From Microtetraspora sp. NBRC 13810 (GTDB taxonomy: Bacteria; Actinomycetota; Actinomycetes; Streptosporangiales; Streptosporangiaceae), in contig NZ_BSRQ01000002.1 of NCBI RefSeq assembly GCF_030268685.1, positions 434,001 through 498,000 of the forward strand: a stretch of DNA of 64,000 bases. Reading direction: 5' to 3'. The position numbers and the translations under genes are program-made. Shown here in pieces: positions 35,048 to 43,813 of this stretch; position 1 is the stretch's first letter; each line of letters begins with the position of its first letter. The notes under the pieces were generated by a model. It had not been told where the DNA came from and did no database searches. It saw only the letters and a list, made by a program, of their open reading frames with translations.

Positions 35048-38000
35048 TCAGGCGGATTCGCGCTCCCGCAGGCGCTGGCTGACCACGTGGGTGACGCCGT
35101 CGCCGCGCATCGAAACGCCGTAGAGCGCGTCGGCGATCTCCATGGTGCGCTTCTGGTGGGTGATCACGATGAGCTGGGAGCTGCGCCTGAGCTCTTCGAA
35201 AAGGGTGAGCAGCCGCTGGGTGTTGGTGTCGTCCAGGGCGGCCTCCACCTCGTCCATCACGTAGAACGGCGAGGGCCTGGCCTTGAAGATGGAGATCAGG
35301 AACGCCACGGCGGTCAGCGACCGCTCCCCGCCGGACAGCAGCGACAGCCGCTTGACCTTCTTGCCCGGCGGCCGGGCCTCCACCTCGACGCCGGTGGTCA
35401 GCATGTCGGCGGGGTCGGTGAGCAGCAGCCGCCCCTCACCGCCCGGGAACACCCTGGTGAAGATGGTCTCGAACTCGCGGGCGACGTCCTCGTAGGCGGC
35501 GGAGAACACCTGCTCGACCCGCTCGTCCACCTCCTTGACCACGGTCAGCAGGTCACGCCGGGTCTTCTTCAGGTCTTCGAGCTGGGAGGTGAGGAACGCG
35601 TGCCGCTCCTCCAGGGCCGCGAACTCCTCCAGGGCCAGCGGGTTGACCTTGCCGAGCTGGGCCATCTGCCGCTCGGCGACCTTGGCGCGCTTCTCCTGCT
35701 CGGCCCGCACGTAGGGCACCGGCTCCGGCTCGGCGGGCACCGGTACGGCGGGGCCGTACTCGGCCACCAGCGCCTCGCCCTCGACGCCGAACTCCTCGAC
35801 CGCCCGCGCCTCCAGTTGTTCCAGCCGCAGCCGCTGCTCGGTCCGCGCGACCTCGCTGCCGTGTGCCCGGTTGACCAGTTTGTCCAGCTCGGCGGTGAGC
35901 TCCCGCACCCGGAGCCTGGTCGCCTTCAGCGAGGTGTCGATCTCGCCCCTGGCCAGCTCGGCGTCGTCCCGCTCGGCGGCGGCTGCGGTGATCGAGGACT
36001 CCAGCACGGTCAGCACCCGATCGGCGCCGCGTACCACGGCCTGCGCGACGGCGGCCTGCCTGCGGCGGCGGGCCCGCTCGGCCGCCGCGCCCGCGCGATC
36101 GGCCCGCTCCCGCTCGGCGGCGCGGAGCAGCGCGTCGGCCCGGCCGGAGATGCCCCTGACCCGCTCCTCCGCCGTGCGCACGGCGAGCCGGGTCTCCAGC
36201 TCCGACTGCCTGGCGACCTCGCAGGTGGCCGCCAGCTCGTCGCGGATCTCGGTGGTCGGCTCCGGCTCGTGGTCCATCTCGGACTCGGCCCGCGCGAGGC
36301 GCTCCTCCAGCTCGGCCAGCCCGGCGACGTCGCGGTCGCGCGCCTCCTCGGCGGCGCGCACCCCCTGGGCCGTGCGGACGGTCTCGGCGCGGGCCGCCTC
36401 GGCGGCGGCGGCGAGCTGCGCCAGCCGCCTGGCCACGGCCGCCGCCTTCTGGTCGGAGTCGCGCTGCCTCGCCCGCACCTGGTCGAGCACGGCCTGCGCG
36501 GCGCTCACCCCGCTCTGCGCGGAGCTGACGCCGGACTGCGCCTCGGCGGCCCGCGCCTGGGCGGCCTCCACCGCGGCCTGCGCGGCGCGCTCGGCCTCGA
36601 TCGCCTCGTCCAGCCGCTCGCCGGTCAGCTCGGCGGTGGCCTCCGCCTCGCCGAGCGCGGTGACCGCCTCGTCGAGCACGGCGCGCCGCTGGAGCGCGGA
36701 GCCGCCGCCGTCCGCCGAGCCGCCCCGGACGACGTGCGCGCCGACCAGGTCACCGGCCCAGGTGACCGCCCGCAGCCCGGGGTGCGCCTCGGCGAGCGCC
36801 CTGGCGCCCGCGAGGTCGTCCACCACGACGACGTCGCCGAGCAGCGCGGTCACGGCCGGACGCAGGTTCTCGGGGACGGACACGAGATCCAGCGCCCACT
36901 CCCCGGCGACCGCGGGCCGGCGGTCGGCGGGGCGCGCGCCGGCGAGCCCGGTGGGCACCGGCCCGGTGAGGGCCGCCACGACGAGGCTGGACCGGCCGGC
37001 CTCCCGCTCCCGCAGGAACTCCACGGCGCCGACCGCCGCGGGCAGCGAGCCGACGGCCACCGCCTCGGCCGCGGCGCCCAGGGCGGCGGCGATCGCGGTC
37101 TCCGCGCCCTGCCTGACGGTCACCATCGTGGCCAGCGGGCCGAGCACGCCGGCGAGGCCGCCGGCGAGCAGCGCCGCCGCGCCGTCCACGCCCTGCCGCA
37201 GGCCCAGCTCCAGGGCCTCCTTGCGGGCCTGGAGCGCGGCGATCGCGCGCTGCGCCTCCTGGTCGGCGGCGCGCGCCGTGCCCACCGCGGACTTCGCCGC
37301 CGCGAGCGCGGCGCGCGGCCGCTCCACGTCCTGTCTCATCCGCTCGACCGCGGCCCTGGCGGCCTCGACGGCCTCCTTGGCCGTCTCGACCCGCTCCAGG
37401 GCCAGCTCCAGCTCCTCCGCCAGCGCGGGGTCGGCGCCGGGCTCCTGCGCCGCCTGGGCGTCGTGCTCCGCCTGCGCGTCGGCCGCCCGCTGCTCGGCGT
37501 CGGCGAGGGACCTGGTCAGACGGCCGATCTCCTCCTGCGCGGCGTTCGCCCTGCCGCGCACCGCGCCGACCTGCCCGCGCATCCTGGCGAGCTCCTCGCG
37601 CCTGGCCGCCGCGGCGCGGGACTCCGCGGCCAGCCTGCGCTCCTCGGCCGCCAGCGCCGCCTCGGCGGCGGAACGCCCGGCCACCGCGTGCTCCAGCATC
37701 TCCTGCGCGGAGGCGAGCTCCTCGGCGAGCTCCTCCTCCTGGGCGCGGATCTCACCCGCCTCCCGCTCGTAGTCCTCCGGGTCCCGGCCCCTGCGCTCGA
37801 CGGCCGCGGCGTCGGCGGCGTGCCGGTGGCGCTCGGCGGCCAGCCCGGACAGCCCGCGCAGCCGGTCGCGCAGCGAGGCCAGCCGGAAGTAGGTCTCCTG
37901 GGCGGACTTCAGCCGCGGCTGCGCGGCGCCCTCGGCCGCCTCAAGCTCGCTCTCCCGCAACTGGGACCGCTCCAGCTCGGACTCCACCTGTGTACGGCGG

Positions 38001-38758
38001 GCCAGCACGGCGGCCTCGTCGGCGGCCTCCCTGTGCAGGGTCTCGCGCAGCGTGATCACGTCGTCGGCGAGCAGCCGCAGCCGGGCGTCGCGCAGGTCGG
38101 CCTGGATGACGGCGGCCTTCCTGGCGATCTCGGCCTGCCGGCCCAGCGGCTTGAGCTGGCGGCGCAGCTCGGTGGCGAGGTCCTGGACGCGGGTCAGGTT
38201 GGCCTGCATCGCGTCCAGCTTGCGCAGGGCCTTCTCCTTGCGCTTGCGGTGCTTCAGGACGCCCGCGGCCTCCTCGATGAACGCCCTGCGCTCCTCGGGG
38301 CCCGCGTGCAGCACCGCGTCGAGCTGGCCCTGCCCCACGATGACGTGCATCTCACGGCCGATCCCGGAGTCCGACAGCAGCTCCTGGATGTCGAGCAGGC
38401 GGCAGGTGTCGCCGTTGATCGCATACTCGCTCTGGCCGGACCGGAACATCAGCCGGCTGATCGTGACCTCGGTGTAGTCGATCGGCAGCGCGCCGTCGGT
38501 GTTGTCGATGGTCAGGGTGACCTCGGCGCGGCCCAGCGGCGCCCGGGAGGACGTGCCCGCGAAGATCACGTCCTCCATCTTGCCGCCGCGCAGGGACTTG
38601 GCGCTGTGCTCGCCCATCACCCAGGCCAGCGCGTCCACCACGTTGGACTTGCCCGAGCCGTTGGGGCCCACCACGCAGGTGATGCCGGGCTCGAACTTCA
38701 GCGAGGTGGCCGACGCGAACGACTTGAAGCCGCGCAGGGTGAGGTTCTTGAGATACAC
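35048..38758 (-). CDS. smc: Chromosome segregation protein SMC
   Basis: This 1236-residue SMC ATPase extrudes DNA loops to organise and segregate the chromosome. Walker A GPNGSGKSN is near residue 32-40. Two long coiled-coil arms (about 170-510 and 675-1030) flank the hinge (about 520-650, 'GLRQGVDGAAALLAGGLAGVLG'). The C-terminal head has signature LLSGGERSLTAVAFL and Walker B 'FYVMDEVEAALDD'. The start is GTG. ScpA and ScpB are encoded elsewhere. The alanine- and glutamate-rich arms give very long mirror-image open frames on the opposite strand, which are not genes. Confidence 0.97.
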   Translation of the reverse strand: MYLKNLTLRGFKSFASATSLKFEPGITCVVGPNGSGKSNVVDALAWVMGEHSAKSLRGGKMEDVIFAGTSSRAPLGRAEVTLTIDNTDGALPIDYTEVTISRLMFRSGQSEYAINGDTCRLLDIQELLSDSGIGREMHVIVGQGQLDAVLHAGPEERRAFIEEAAGVLKHRKRKEKALRKLDAMQANLTRVQDLATELRRQLKPLGRQAEIARKAAVIQADLRDARLRLLADDVITLRETLHREAADEAAVLARRTQVESELERSQLRESELEAAEGAAQPRLKSAQETYFRLASLRDRLRGLSGLAAERHRHAADAAAVERRGRDPEDYEREAGEIRAQEEELAEELASAQEMLEHAVAGRSAAEAALAAEERRLAAESRAAAARREELARMRGQVGAVRGRANAAQEEIGRLTRSLADAEQRAADAQAEHDAQAAQEPGADPALAEELELALERVETAKEAVEAARAAVERMRQDVERPRAALAAAKSAVGTARAADQEAQRAIAALQARKEALELGLRQGVDGAAALLAGGLAGVLGPLATMVTVRQGAETAIAAALGAAAEAVAVGSLPAAVGAVEFLREREAGRSSLVVAALTGPVPTGLAGARPADRRPAVAGEWALDLVSVPENLRPAVTALLGDVVVVDDLAGARALAEAHPGLRAVTWAGDLVGAHVVRGGSADGGGSALQRRAVLDEAVTALGEAEATAELTGERLDEAIEAERAAQAAVEAAQARAAEAQSGVSSAQSGVSAAQAVLDQVRARQRDSDQKAAAVARRLAQLAAAAEAARAETVRTAQGVRAAEEARDRDVAGLAELEERLARAESEMDHEPEPTTEIRDELAATCEVARQSELETRLAVRTAEERVRGISGRADALLRAAERERADRAGAAAERARRRRQAAVAQAVVRGADRVLTVLESSITAAAAERDDAELARGEIDTSLKATRLRVRELTAELDKLVNRAHGSEVARTEQRLRLEQLEARAVEEFGVEGEALVAEYGPAVPVPAEPEPVPYVRAEQEKRAKVAERQMAQLGKVNPLALEEFAALEERHAFLTSQLEDLKKTRRDLLTVVKEVDERVEQVFSAAYEDVAREFETIFTRVFPGGEGRLLLTDPADMLTTGVEVEARPPGKKVKRLSLLSGGERSLTAVAFLISIFKARPSPFYVMDEVEAALDDTNTQRLLTLFEELRRSSQLIVITHQKRTMEIADALYGVSMRGDGVTHVVSQRLRERESA

Positions 38759-38867
38759 GGATCCGCGTCCCCTTCCCCGTCAGCGCACGGCCCGGGCGCC
38801 CCTGCCCATTGGGGCAGACTACCGTTCACGGGCGCGTGTCCGCTGGTACACGGGCGGGGAAACGATT

Positions 38868-38928
38868 GAGGCCCGTGGGTCACCACGGGCCTCGCACATG
38901 ACGAGGGACGCCTCCGCGAGGCGTCCCT
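38868..38928 (-). terminator. Two back-to-back hairpins between the coiled-coil gene and smc
   Basis: The first has 11-bp arms AGGGACGCCTC/GAGGCGTCCCT (38904-38928, loop CGC); the second has 11-bp arms GAGGCCCGTGG/CCACGGGCCTC (38868-38893, loop GTCA). Both are perfect and lie downstream of the small coiled-coil gene on the minus strand, so they end its message before smc starts. Confidence 0.85.
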
Positions 38929-38956
38929 GGACTATTTGATGATGCTTCCCGACCTC

Positions 38957-39151
38957 TCAGGTGAGGGCCGGCTCGCGATCCTGCAGACGGTTGAACGCCT
39001 CCTCCCGGCTTTGTGCCGAAAGAGCGTCGTTCTGTGCCTGGAGCCGGATGAGCTCTGCCTCCAGGTCTCGGATTCGCTGCTGGAGACGGCGCATTTCCGA
39101 GACCATCCGAGGGTCAGGACCGCCGACGTGGCCGAGTAGAGCCTTCGCCAT
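38957..39151 (-). CDS. Small conserved coiled-coil protein
   Basis: This 64-residue protein begins M-A-K-A-L-L-G-H-V-G-G-P-D-P-R, then forms a predicted coiled coil ('MVSEMRRLQQRIRDLEAELIRLQ', heptad pattern) for residues 16-45 and ends in a short polar tail. I recall proteins of this exact kind in Streptomyces and relatives as uncharacterised small genes near smc. Its position just upstream of smc invites a link to chromosome organisation, but there is no direct evidence. It is monocistronic: twin terminators separate it from smc. Confidence 0.8.
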   Translation of the reverse strand: MAKALLGHVGGPDPRMVSEMRRLQQRIRDLEAELIRLQAQNDALSAQSREEAFNRLQDREPALT

Positions 39152-39340
39152 GGTAAAGGGTCCTCCACGCTGAGTGACCAGACTGGTTCGCGCACTTCAT
39201 GCCGCGGGAGGGGTGCGCGTGGTTCCTATCAAGAGTCGCACCGGTGCTGAGGCCGGTCAAGTTGAACGCTCCGGCTAGATGCACCAGCGGGCACTCCCGA
39301 CATACAAATATACCTCATTTGGCGCGTTTAGGGGAAGCGG

Positions 39341-39628
39341 CTAGCGCTCCCGGAAACCGCTGAGGCCACCTCGCGCTTCTCCCCAGCGTTCCACCACTCC
39401 ATCGACCCGGCCCGGCGGGTCGCAACCGCGCAGGAGTTCGAGGAGCTTGACACAGGAGTCGCGAGACCCCTCGGCGACTATTTCCACCCGGCCGTCCGCG
39501 GTGTTCCTCGCCCATCCCAGCAGCCCGAGCTCCAGCGCCCGGGACCGCGTCCACCAGCGGAAACCCACGCCCTGCACCCGCCCGCGGACCCAGGCGGTGA
39601 GGCGGACGGGCGCCTCCTCCCCGGTCAC
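39341..39628 (-). CDS. acyP: Acylphosphatase
   Basis: This 95-residue enzyme hydrolyses acyl phosphates. It has the motif [13 protein letters not shown] with catalytic Arg, and '[20 protein letters not shown]' with catalytic Asn. The GTG at 39628 is chosen because its GTGA overlaps the mutM stop exactly (39625-39627), giving translational coupling. The frame is also open upstream to a TTG at 39655, which would overlap mutM by 31 bp. mutM-acylphosphatase-smc is a recurrent actinobacterial order. Confidence 0.9.
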   Translation of the reverse strand: MTGEEAPVRLTAWVRGRVQGVGFRWWTRSRALELGLLGWARNTADGRVEIVAEGSRDSCVKLLELLRGCDPPGRVDGVVERWGEARGGLSGFRER

Positions 39629-40488
39629 GCCCGCGCCCTCGGCCGGGGTTGACAACGCGGGCAGCTATATGAGGATCGGTTCATGAACGGCTCCCTGATC
39701 ACCGGTGTCCCGCACCGCGAGCACGGCAGGTCGCGCCTGCCGTACACGGCGAGTGACCGGTCGAAGTAGCCGCTCTCGCCGTTGACGTTGACGTAGAGGC
39801 TGTCGAAGGACGTGCCGCCCTGCTCCAGCGCCTCGCCCAGCACGTCCCGAACCGCCGCCAGCAGCTCGCCGACCTTGGGCCGGGTGAGCCCGCCGGTCGG
39901 CCGGGCCCCGTGCAGCCTGGCCCGCCACAGCGACTCGTCGGCGTAGATGTTGCCCACGCCGCTGATCAGCGACTGGTCGAGCAGGGCGCGCTTGATCTCG
40001 GTCCGCCGCAGCCGCAGCCTGCGGGCGAAGTCGTCGTCGTCGAAGGCCGCCTCCAGCGGGTCGGCCGCGATGTGCGCGATCGGCGAGGGAACCGGCCTGT
40101 CGTGCCGTACGAGGGCGGTGACCAGGAGGTGGCCGAACGTGCGCTGGTCGACGAAGCGCAGGTCGGGACCGCCGTCGTCGAACCGGAGCCGGACCCGCAG
40201 ATGCTTCTCCTGCGGCGAGTCCGGCTCCACCACGAGCAGTTGCCCACTCATGCCCAGATGGGCCAGAAGAGCCTCCTCGCCGCCGTTCAGCGGCAGCCAG
40301 AGGTATTTACCCCGGCGCTCGGCCCGGCCGATCGTACGGCCCTCCAGGCGCGCGGCGAACTCGTCGGCGCCCGGCACGTGCCGCCGGACGGCACGCGGGT
40401 GGAGCACCTCGGCCTTGGCCACCGTACGACCGGCGACCCAGCGCTCAAGGCCCCGCCGGACCACCTCGACCTCTGGCAGCTCGGGCAT
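39625..40488 (-). CDS. mutM: Formamidopyrimidine-DNA glycosylase MutM
   Basis: This 287-residue base-excision repair enzyme removes 8-oxoguanine. The N terminus M-P-E-L-P-E-V-E carries the catalytic Pro2 and Glu3; a lysine in 'RGKYLWLPL' and '[12 protein letters not shown]' complete the helix-two-turn-helix core. The C-terminal zinc finger has C-S-R-C and C-P-R-C ('[25 protein letters not shown]'). The length is normal. It starts 6 bp after the rnc stop and overlaps the acylphosphatase start. Confidence 0.96.
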   Translation of the reverse strand: MPELPEVEVVRRGLERWVAGRTVAKAEVLHPRAVRRHVPGADEFAARLEGRTIGRAERRGKYLWLPLNGGEEALLAHLGMSGQLLVVEPDSPQEKHLRVRLRFDDGGPDLRFVDQRTFGHLLVTALVRHDRPVPSPIAHIAADPLEAAFDDDDFARRLRLRRTEIKRALLDQSLISGVGNIYADESLWRARLHGARPTGGLTRPKVGELLAAVRDVLGEALEQGGTSFDSLYVNVNGESGYFDRSLAVYGRRDLPCSRCGTPVIREPFMNRSSYSCPRCQPRPRARA

Positions 40489-40494
40489 CGGGCC

Positions 40495-41307
40495 TCACCT
40501 GGCCGGCTGGCTCTGAACCGGGCTCTGGACGGACCCCTGGACAGGGCTCTGGCCGGGGCTCTGAACAGGGCCCTGGGCGGGGCTCTGGACCTGGTCGCGC
40601 AGCGCCCGGATGCGGGTCCACGCGGCCTCGGCCGCCTGCTGCTCCGCCTCCTTCTTGCTGCGCCCCGAACCGCTGCCGTAGTCCTCGCCGCCCACCCGCA
40701 CCACGGCGGTGAACGACTTGGCGTGGTCGGGACCGCTCTCGTCGACGTGGTACTCGGGCACGCCGAGCGTCTCGGAGGCGGTCAGCTCCTGCAGCGAGGT
40801 CTTCCAGTCCAGCCCGGCGCCCAGCGAGGCGGACCGGGTGATCAGCGGGTCGAACAGCGTGTGCACGACCCGGAACGCCTCGTCCAGCCCCTTGTCCACG
40901 TAGACCGTGCCGATCAGCGCCTCCAGGGTGTCGGCGAGGATCGAGGACTTGTCCCTGCCTCCCGTGCCCTCCTCGCCCCGGCCGAGCCGCAGGAACCTGC
41001 CGAGGTCCAGCGAGCGGGCCACGTCGGCGAGCGCGCGCATGTTGACCACCGCGGCGCGCAGCTTGGCGAGCTGCCCCTCGGGCAGGTCGGGGTGGTTGCG
41101 ATAGAGCGTGTCGGTCACGACGAGCCCCAGCACCGAGTCGCCGAGGAACTCCAGGCGCTCGTTGGTGGGCAGCCCGCCGTTCTCGTACGCGTAGGAGCGG
41201 TGCGTCAGCGCGCGCTCCAGCAGTGCGGCGTCCAGCCGCACCATCACGACCTTCTCAAGTTCGTCTCTGGCGACCTCGACGGCCACCGGTTTGGCACCTG
41301 CGCCCAC
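40495..41307 (-). CDS. rnc: Ribonuclease III with extra repetitive tail
   Basis: This 270-residue enzyme cleaves double-stranded RNA in rRNA maturation and mRNA control. The signature [12 protein letters not shown] holds the catalytic acidic residues. A second acidic cluster is at '[15 protein letters not shown]'. The double-stranded RNA-binding domain spans about 165-235 ('[23 protein letters not shown]'). Residues about 240-270 are a low-complexity tail of Q-S-P, Q-G-P and related units, encoded by degenerate 12-bp repeats around 40500-40595; such a tail is not needed for activity. The start is GTG. It lies in an operon-like run with mutM (6-bp gap). Confidence 0.95.
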   Translation of the reverse strand: MGAGAKPVAVEVARDELEKVVMVRLDAALLERALTHRSYAYENGGLPTNERLEFLGDSVLGLVVTDTLYRNHPDLPEGQLAKLRAAVVNMRALADVARSLDLGRFLRLGRGEEGTGGRDKSSILADTLEALIGTVYVDKGLDEAFRVVHTLFDPLITRSASLGAGLDWKTSLQELTASETLGVPEYHVDESGPDHAKSFTAVVRVGGEDYGSGSGRSKKEAEQQAAEAAWTRIRALRDQVQSPAQGPVQSPGQSPVQGSVQSPVQSQPAR

Positions 41308-41549
41308 GTTTCCTCCTCGGGCGGCTGATCCGACCGTGTGAACCCTCGCGACGCTCCGTCACGAGGAACGCGGTGGCGTGAGGGGGGAAACGAGCCAGTG
41401 CCCGAAGACGTGGTGGGCGCCGGGAGGATCACGTCGTGATCCCGGCGTCCACCACAGCCGCGGGCGTTCAGCCACCGCTTGCGCCGCCTGCGGTACGGCC
41501 GGCCGGATCCCTCAGAGGCTCCCGGCCGGCCGCCGCCCGGCTCGCGCGA

Positions 41550-41729
41550 TCAGGCCGAAGGCTCGATGACCTGACGGCGGTTGTAGGTGCCACAGCTCGG
41601 GCACGCCACGTGAGGCCGCTTGGGCTGCCGGCACTGCGGGCAGTCCACCAGCGCCACCGCGGCGGCCTTCCACTGCGCGCGGCGGGAGCGGGTGTTGCTC
41701 CGCGATGTTTTCCGCTTGGGGACGGCCAC
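41550..41729 (-). CDS. rpmF: 50S ribosomal protein L32
   Basis: This 59-residue protein starts at a GTG. The sequence opens [17 protein letters not shown] and contains two C-P-x-C pairs ('[19 protein letters not shown]'), the zinc-binding (C+) form of L32. Its start lies 1 bp from the DUF177 stop, the universal DUF177-rpmF arrangement, so the two are co-transcribed. The zinc-binding form may be replaced by a cysteine-free copy under zinc starvation in some actinomycetes; none is in this window. Confidence 0.95.
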   Translation of the reverse strand: MAVPKRKTSRSNTRSRRAQWKAAAVALVDCPQCRQPKRPHVACPSCGTYNRRQVIEPSA

Positions 41730-41730
41730 G

Positions 41731-42303
41731 TCAGCCCTCCTGATCGTTGTCGTGTTCGCTTATCAGACCCTGCAGTCGCGCCCAGCGGGCGTCGACTTTG
41801 TCATGCCGGTGATCAGGGCCGGCGTCCGCCAGCCTGATCCCGCACTCCGTGCACAGGCCCGGGCAGTCATCCTGACAGACCGGGCTGAGCGGCAGTGCGA
41901 GCACCACCGCGTCACGGAAGGTCGGCTCGAGGTCGAGCAGGTCGCCGTCGAGGATCTGGTCGTCCTCTGCGGCGTCCTCCGCGGAGTAGAAGAAAAGCTC
42001 CTGGAACCCGGCCTCGATCTCCGAGGTCAGCGGCTCCAGACACCTCGCGCACTCCCCGCTCAGCGGGGCCCGCCCGGTGCCCGTGACGAGCACACCCTCC
42101 ATCACCGACTCAAGCCGGATGTCCAGCTCGACATCGGCGTCCTTGGGGACGCCGATCATGTCGACGCCGAGATTCTCCGGAGCCGGAAGAGACCGGACCA
42201 TCTGCCGCATCGATCCCGGTCGCCGACCCAGCTCATGGGTCGAGATCACCCAGGGGGCTCGGGGATCGAGGCTACGCAGAGTCATCCTGCTCTCATCAGG
42301 CAT
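41731..42303 (-). CDS. DUF177 (YceD-like) protein, rRNA-associated
   Basis: This is a 190-residue protein. The central '[25 protein letters not shown]' and C-terminal '[19 protein letters not shown]' are the DUF177 signatures with two cysteine pairs. The bacterial family is linked to 23S rRNA accumulation; plant homologues act in plastid rRNA processing. The gene is directly upstream of rpmF. The start may instead be the ATG at 42285 (M-T-L-R-S-L-D); neither start has a strong ribosome site. Confidence 0.92.
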   Translation of the reverse strand: MPDESRMTLRSLDPRAPWVISTHELGRRPGSMRQMVRSLPAPENLGVDMIGVPKDADVELDIRLESVMEGVLVTGTGRAPLSGECARCLEPLTSEIEAGFQELFFYSAEDAAEDDQILDGDLLDLEPTFRDAVVLALPLSPVCQDDCPGLCTECGIRLADAGPDHRHDKVDARWARLQGLISEHDNDQEG

Positions 42304-42355
42304 GGCGAATCAACGCCGTCGTGCAAGGCCGAATAGAAAGAATACCAGCCGGGGG

Positions 42356-42832
42356 TCAGCCCCTGAGCCGCTCGACCAGGAGCTTGTGGATCAGGTCGGG
42401 CACCAGGCCGGACACATCCCCGCCGTAGCGGGTGATCTCCTTGATCCGGCTGGAGGACAGGAAGGAGTATTCCGGGTTCGTGGACATGAACAGCGTCTCC
42501 ACTCCGGACATCCGGTAGTTGAGCTGCGCCTGCTGCAACTCGTAGTCGAAGTCGCTGATCGCGCGCAGCCCCTTGACGATCGCGGGGATGCCGCGCTGCT
42601 TGCAGTAGTCCACGAGCAATCCGTGGAACTTGTCCACCCGGACGTTCCCGTACTCCTTGGTCACGGACTGGAGCATGTCGATGCGCTCCTCCACCGTGAA
42701 CAGGCTTTTCTTCTCGATGTTGATCAGAACGGCGACGACCACCTCGTCATACAGCCGGGACGCCCGGCCGATGATGTCCAGGTGGCCATTGGTCACAGGG
42801 TCGAACGACCCCGGGCAGACGACACGGCGCAA
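42356..42832 (-). CDS. coaD: Pantetheine-phosphate adenylyltransferase
   Basis: This 158-residue enzyme adenylates 4'-phosphopantetheine in the penultimate step of CoA synthesis. The nucleotidyltransferase motif 'PGSFDPVTNGHLDIIGRA' carries the T/H-x-G-H site, and 'YSFLSSSRIKEI' is the second motif (I/L-S-S-S). 'GLRAISDFDYELQQAQLN' is characteristic of CoaD. It sits between rsmD and DUF177 in the conserved block. Confidence 0.97.
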   Translation of the reverse strand: MRRVVCPGSFDPVTNGHLDIIGRASRLYDEVVVAVLINIEKKSLFTVEERIDMLQSVTKEYGNVRVDKFHGLLVDYCKQRGIPAIVKGLRAISDFDYELQQAQLNYRMSGVETLFMSTNPEYSFLSSSRIKEITRYGGDVSGLVPDLIHKLLVERLRG

Positions 42833-42847
42833 GGCGCACCCCCAGTT

Positions 42848-43417
42848 CTACGGGTTCCCGGCGGCGCGACCGTACCAAACGGCCGCTTCGCCATATCGAC
42901 GCACCCTCTCCTCTACGTACCCGGAGGGCCATTTAACGTCATTTCCCCGACTTTCCCGCTCAACCGCGATCAGTGCGTCCGCCGCGAGCCAGCCGTGGTC
43001 CCGCAACAGCTCCAGCACCTCGTTCACCCGCGCGTCGGTCACCGCGTACGGCGGGTCGGCGAACACGAAGTCGTACGGCGAGCCGCAGCCGCGGGCCAGC
43101 ACCCGCTCGACCTTGTCCGCGGCCAGCTCGGCGCCGGGCAGCCCCAGCGCGTCGATGTTGGCCCTGATCGTCCTCGCGGCCTTGGCGTCCGACTCGACCA
43201 GGAGCGCCGCGACCGCCCCCCTCGACAGCGCTTCGAGCCCGACCGCGCCCGATCCGGCGTACAGGTCCAGCACCCGCGTGCCGTCCAGCGGGCCGAGCAG
43301 CGAGCCCACCGTGGAGAAGATCCCCTCCCTGGCCCGGTCGCTCGTCGGCCGCGTGCCCTTGCCCGCCGGCACCGCCAGCCGCCTGCCACCGGCGCTTCCT
43401 GCGATCACCCGCGTCAT
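42848..43417 (-). CDS. rsmD: 16S rRNA (guanine966-N2)-methyltransferase RsmD
   Basis: This 189-residue SAM-dependent methyltransferase has 'RVIAGSAGGRRLAVPAGKGTRPTSDRAREGIFS', the SAM loop 'VLDLYAGSGAVGLEALSRGA', and the catalytic D-P-P-Y. The start at 43417 (M-T-R-V-I-A-G) is chosen; the frame is open to 43498 but that part has no family match. It is 15 bp upstream of coaD on the same strand; rsmD-coaD is a near-universal bacterial pair. Confidence 0.95.
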   Translation of the reverse strand: MTRVIAGSAGGRRLAVPAGKGTRPTSDRAREGIFSTVGSLLGPLDGTRVLDLYAGSGAVGLEALSRGAVAALLVESDAKAARTIRANIDALGLPGAELAADKVERVLARGCGSPYDFVFADPPYAVTDARVNEVLELLRDHGWLAADALIAVERESRGNDVKWPSGYVEERVRRYGEAAVWYGRAAGNP

Positions 43418-43650
43418 AGCCCCCATTATCGGGCGGATCCGCGCGGACTTCTCGGCTACTCCACGTTCTCCCCCGGTCACAGCTTCAAGAGTGAGCAAGG
43501 AGTGGCGAGGAATGTGTAAGGGTCGTTCACATCAGGGAGCCGGGCCCCCATGATGAGTTCTGCGGCCTTCAGGTGACCCAGGGGAAGGCCGGCCGGCGTG
43601 ATCGTGAGCCCTTCCGCACGCCGGTGCCCTCGGCACCTGACCCGAGGGTG

Positions 43651-43700
43651 GGGCCCAGCCGGGGACGGCATTCGGGGGGAGGCCGTCCCCGGCTGGGCCC
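43651..43700. terminator. Very strong inverted repeat between recG and rsmD
   Basis: Two perfect 19-bp arms (43651-43669 and 43682-43700) flank a 12-base loop. It lies 114 bp past the recG stop on the minus strand, and ends about 230 bp before rsmD. It most likely terminates recG, although the size is unusual and no T run follows on either side. The remaining DNA from 43418 to 43813 shows no gene apart from the 21-bp duplication at 43751-43792. Confidence 0.7.
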
Positions 43701-43750
43701 TGGTCACATCATGCGGCCAGGAGCCGGTGCGAGTCCCCCTCACGTTCTCA

Positions 43751-43792
43751 TTCGAGACCCCTTCGTGGCCTTTCGAGACCCCTTCGTGGCCT
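43751..43792. repeat. Perfect 21-bp tandem duplication just past recG
   Basis: Units 43751-43771 and 43772-43792 are identical. A minus-strand reading would give repeated G-H-E-G-V-S, but no gene is supported there. It sits 22 bp from the recG stop codon. Confidence 0.9.
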
Positions 43793-43813
43793 GCCCGCGA
43801 TCCCACGGGCCGC

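Noticed and set aside
35087-38869. 1260-codon plus-strand open frame opposite smc
   Set aside because: It is antisense of the alanine/glutamate-rich SMC arms (leucine/glycine/arginine-rich) with no recognisable fold.
39629-39655. TTG start for acylphosphatase overlapping mutM by 31 bp
   Set aside because: The GTG at 39628 forms an exact GTGA overlap with the mutM stop and gives the normal protein length.
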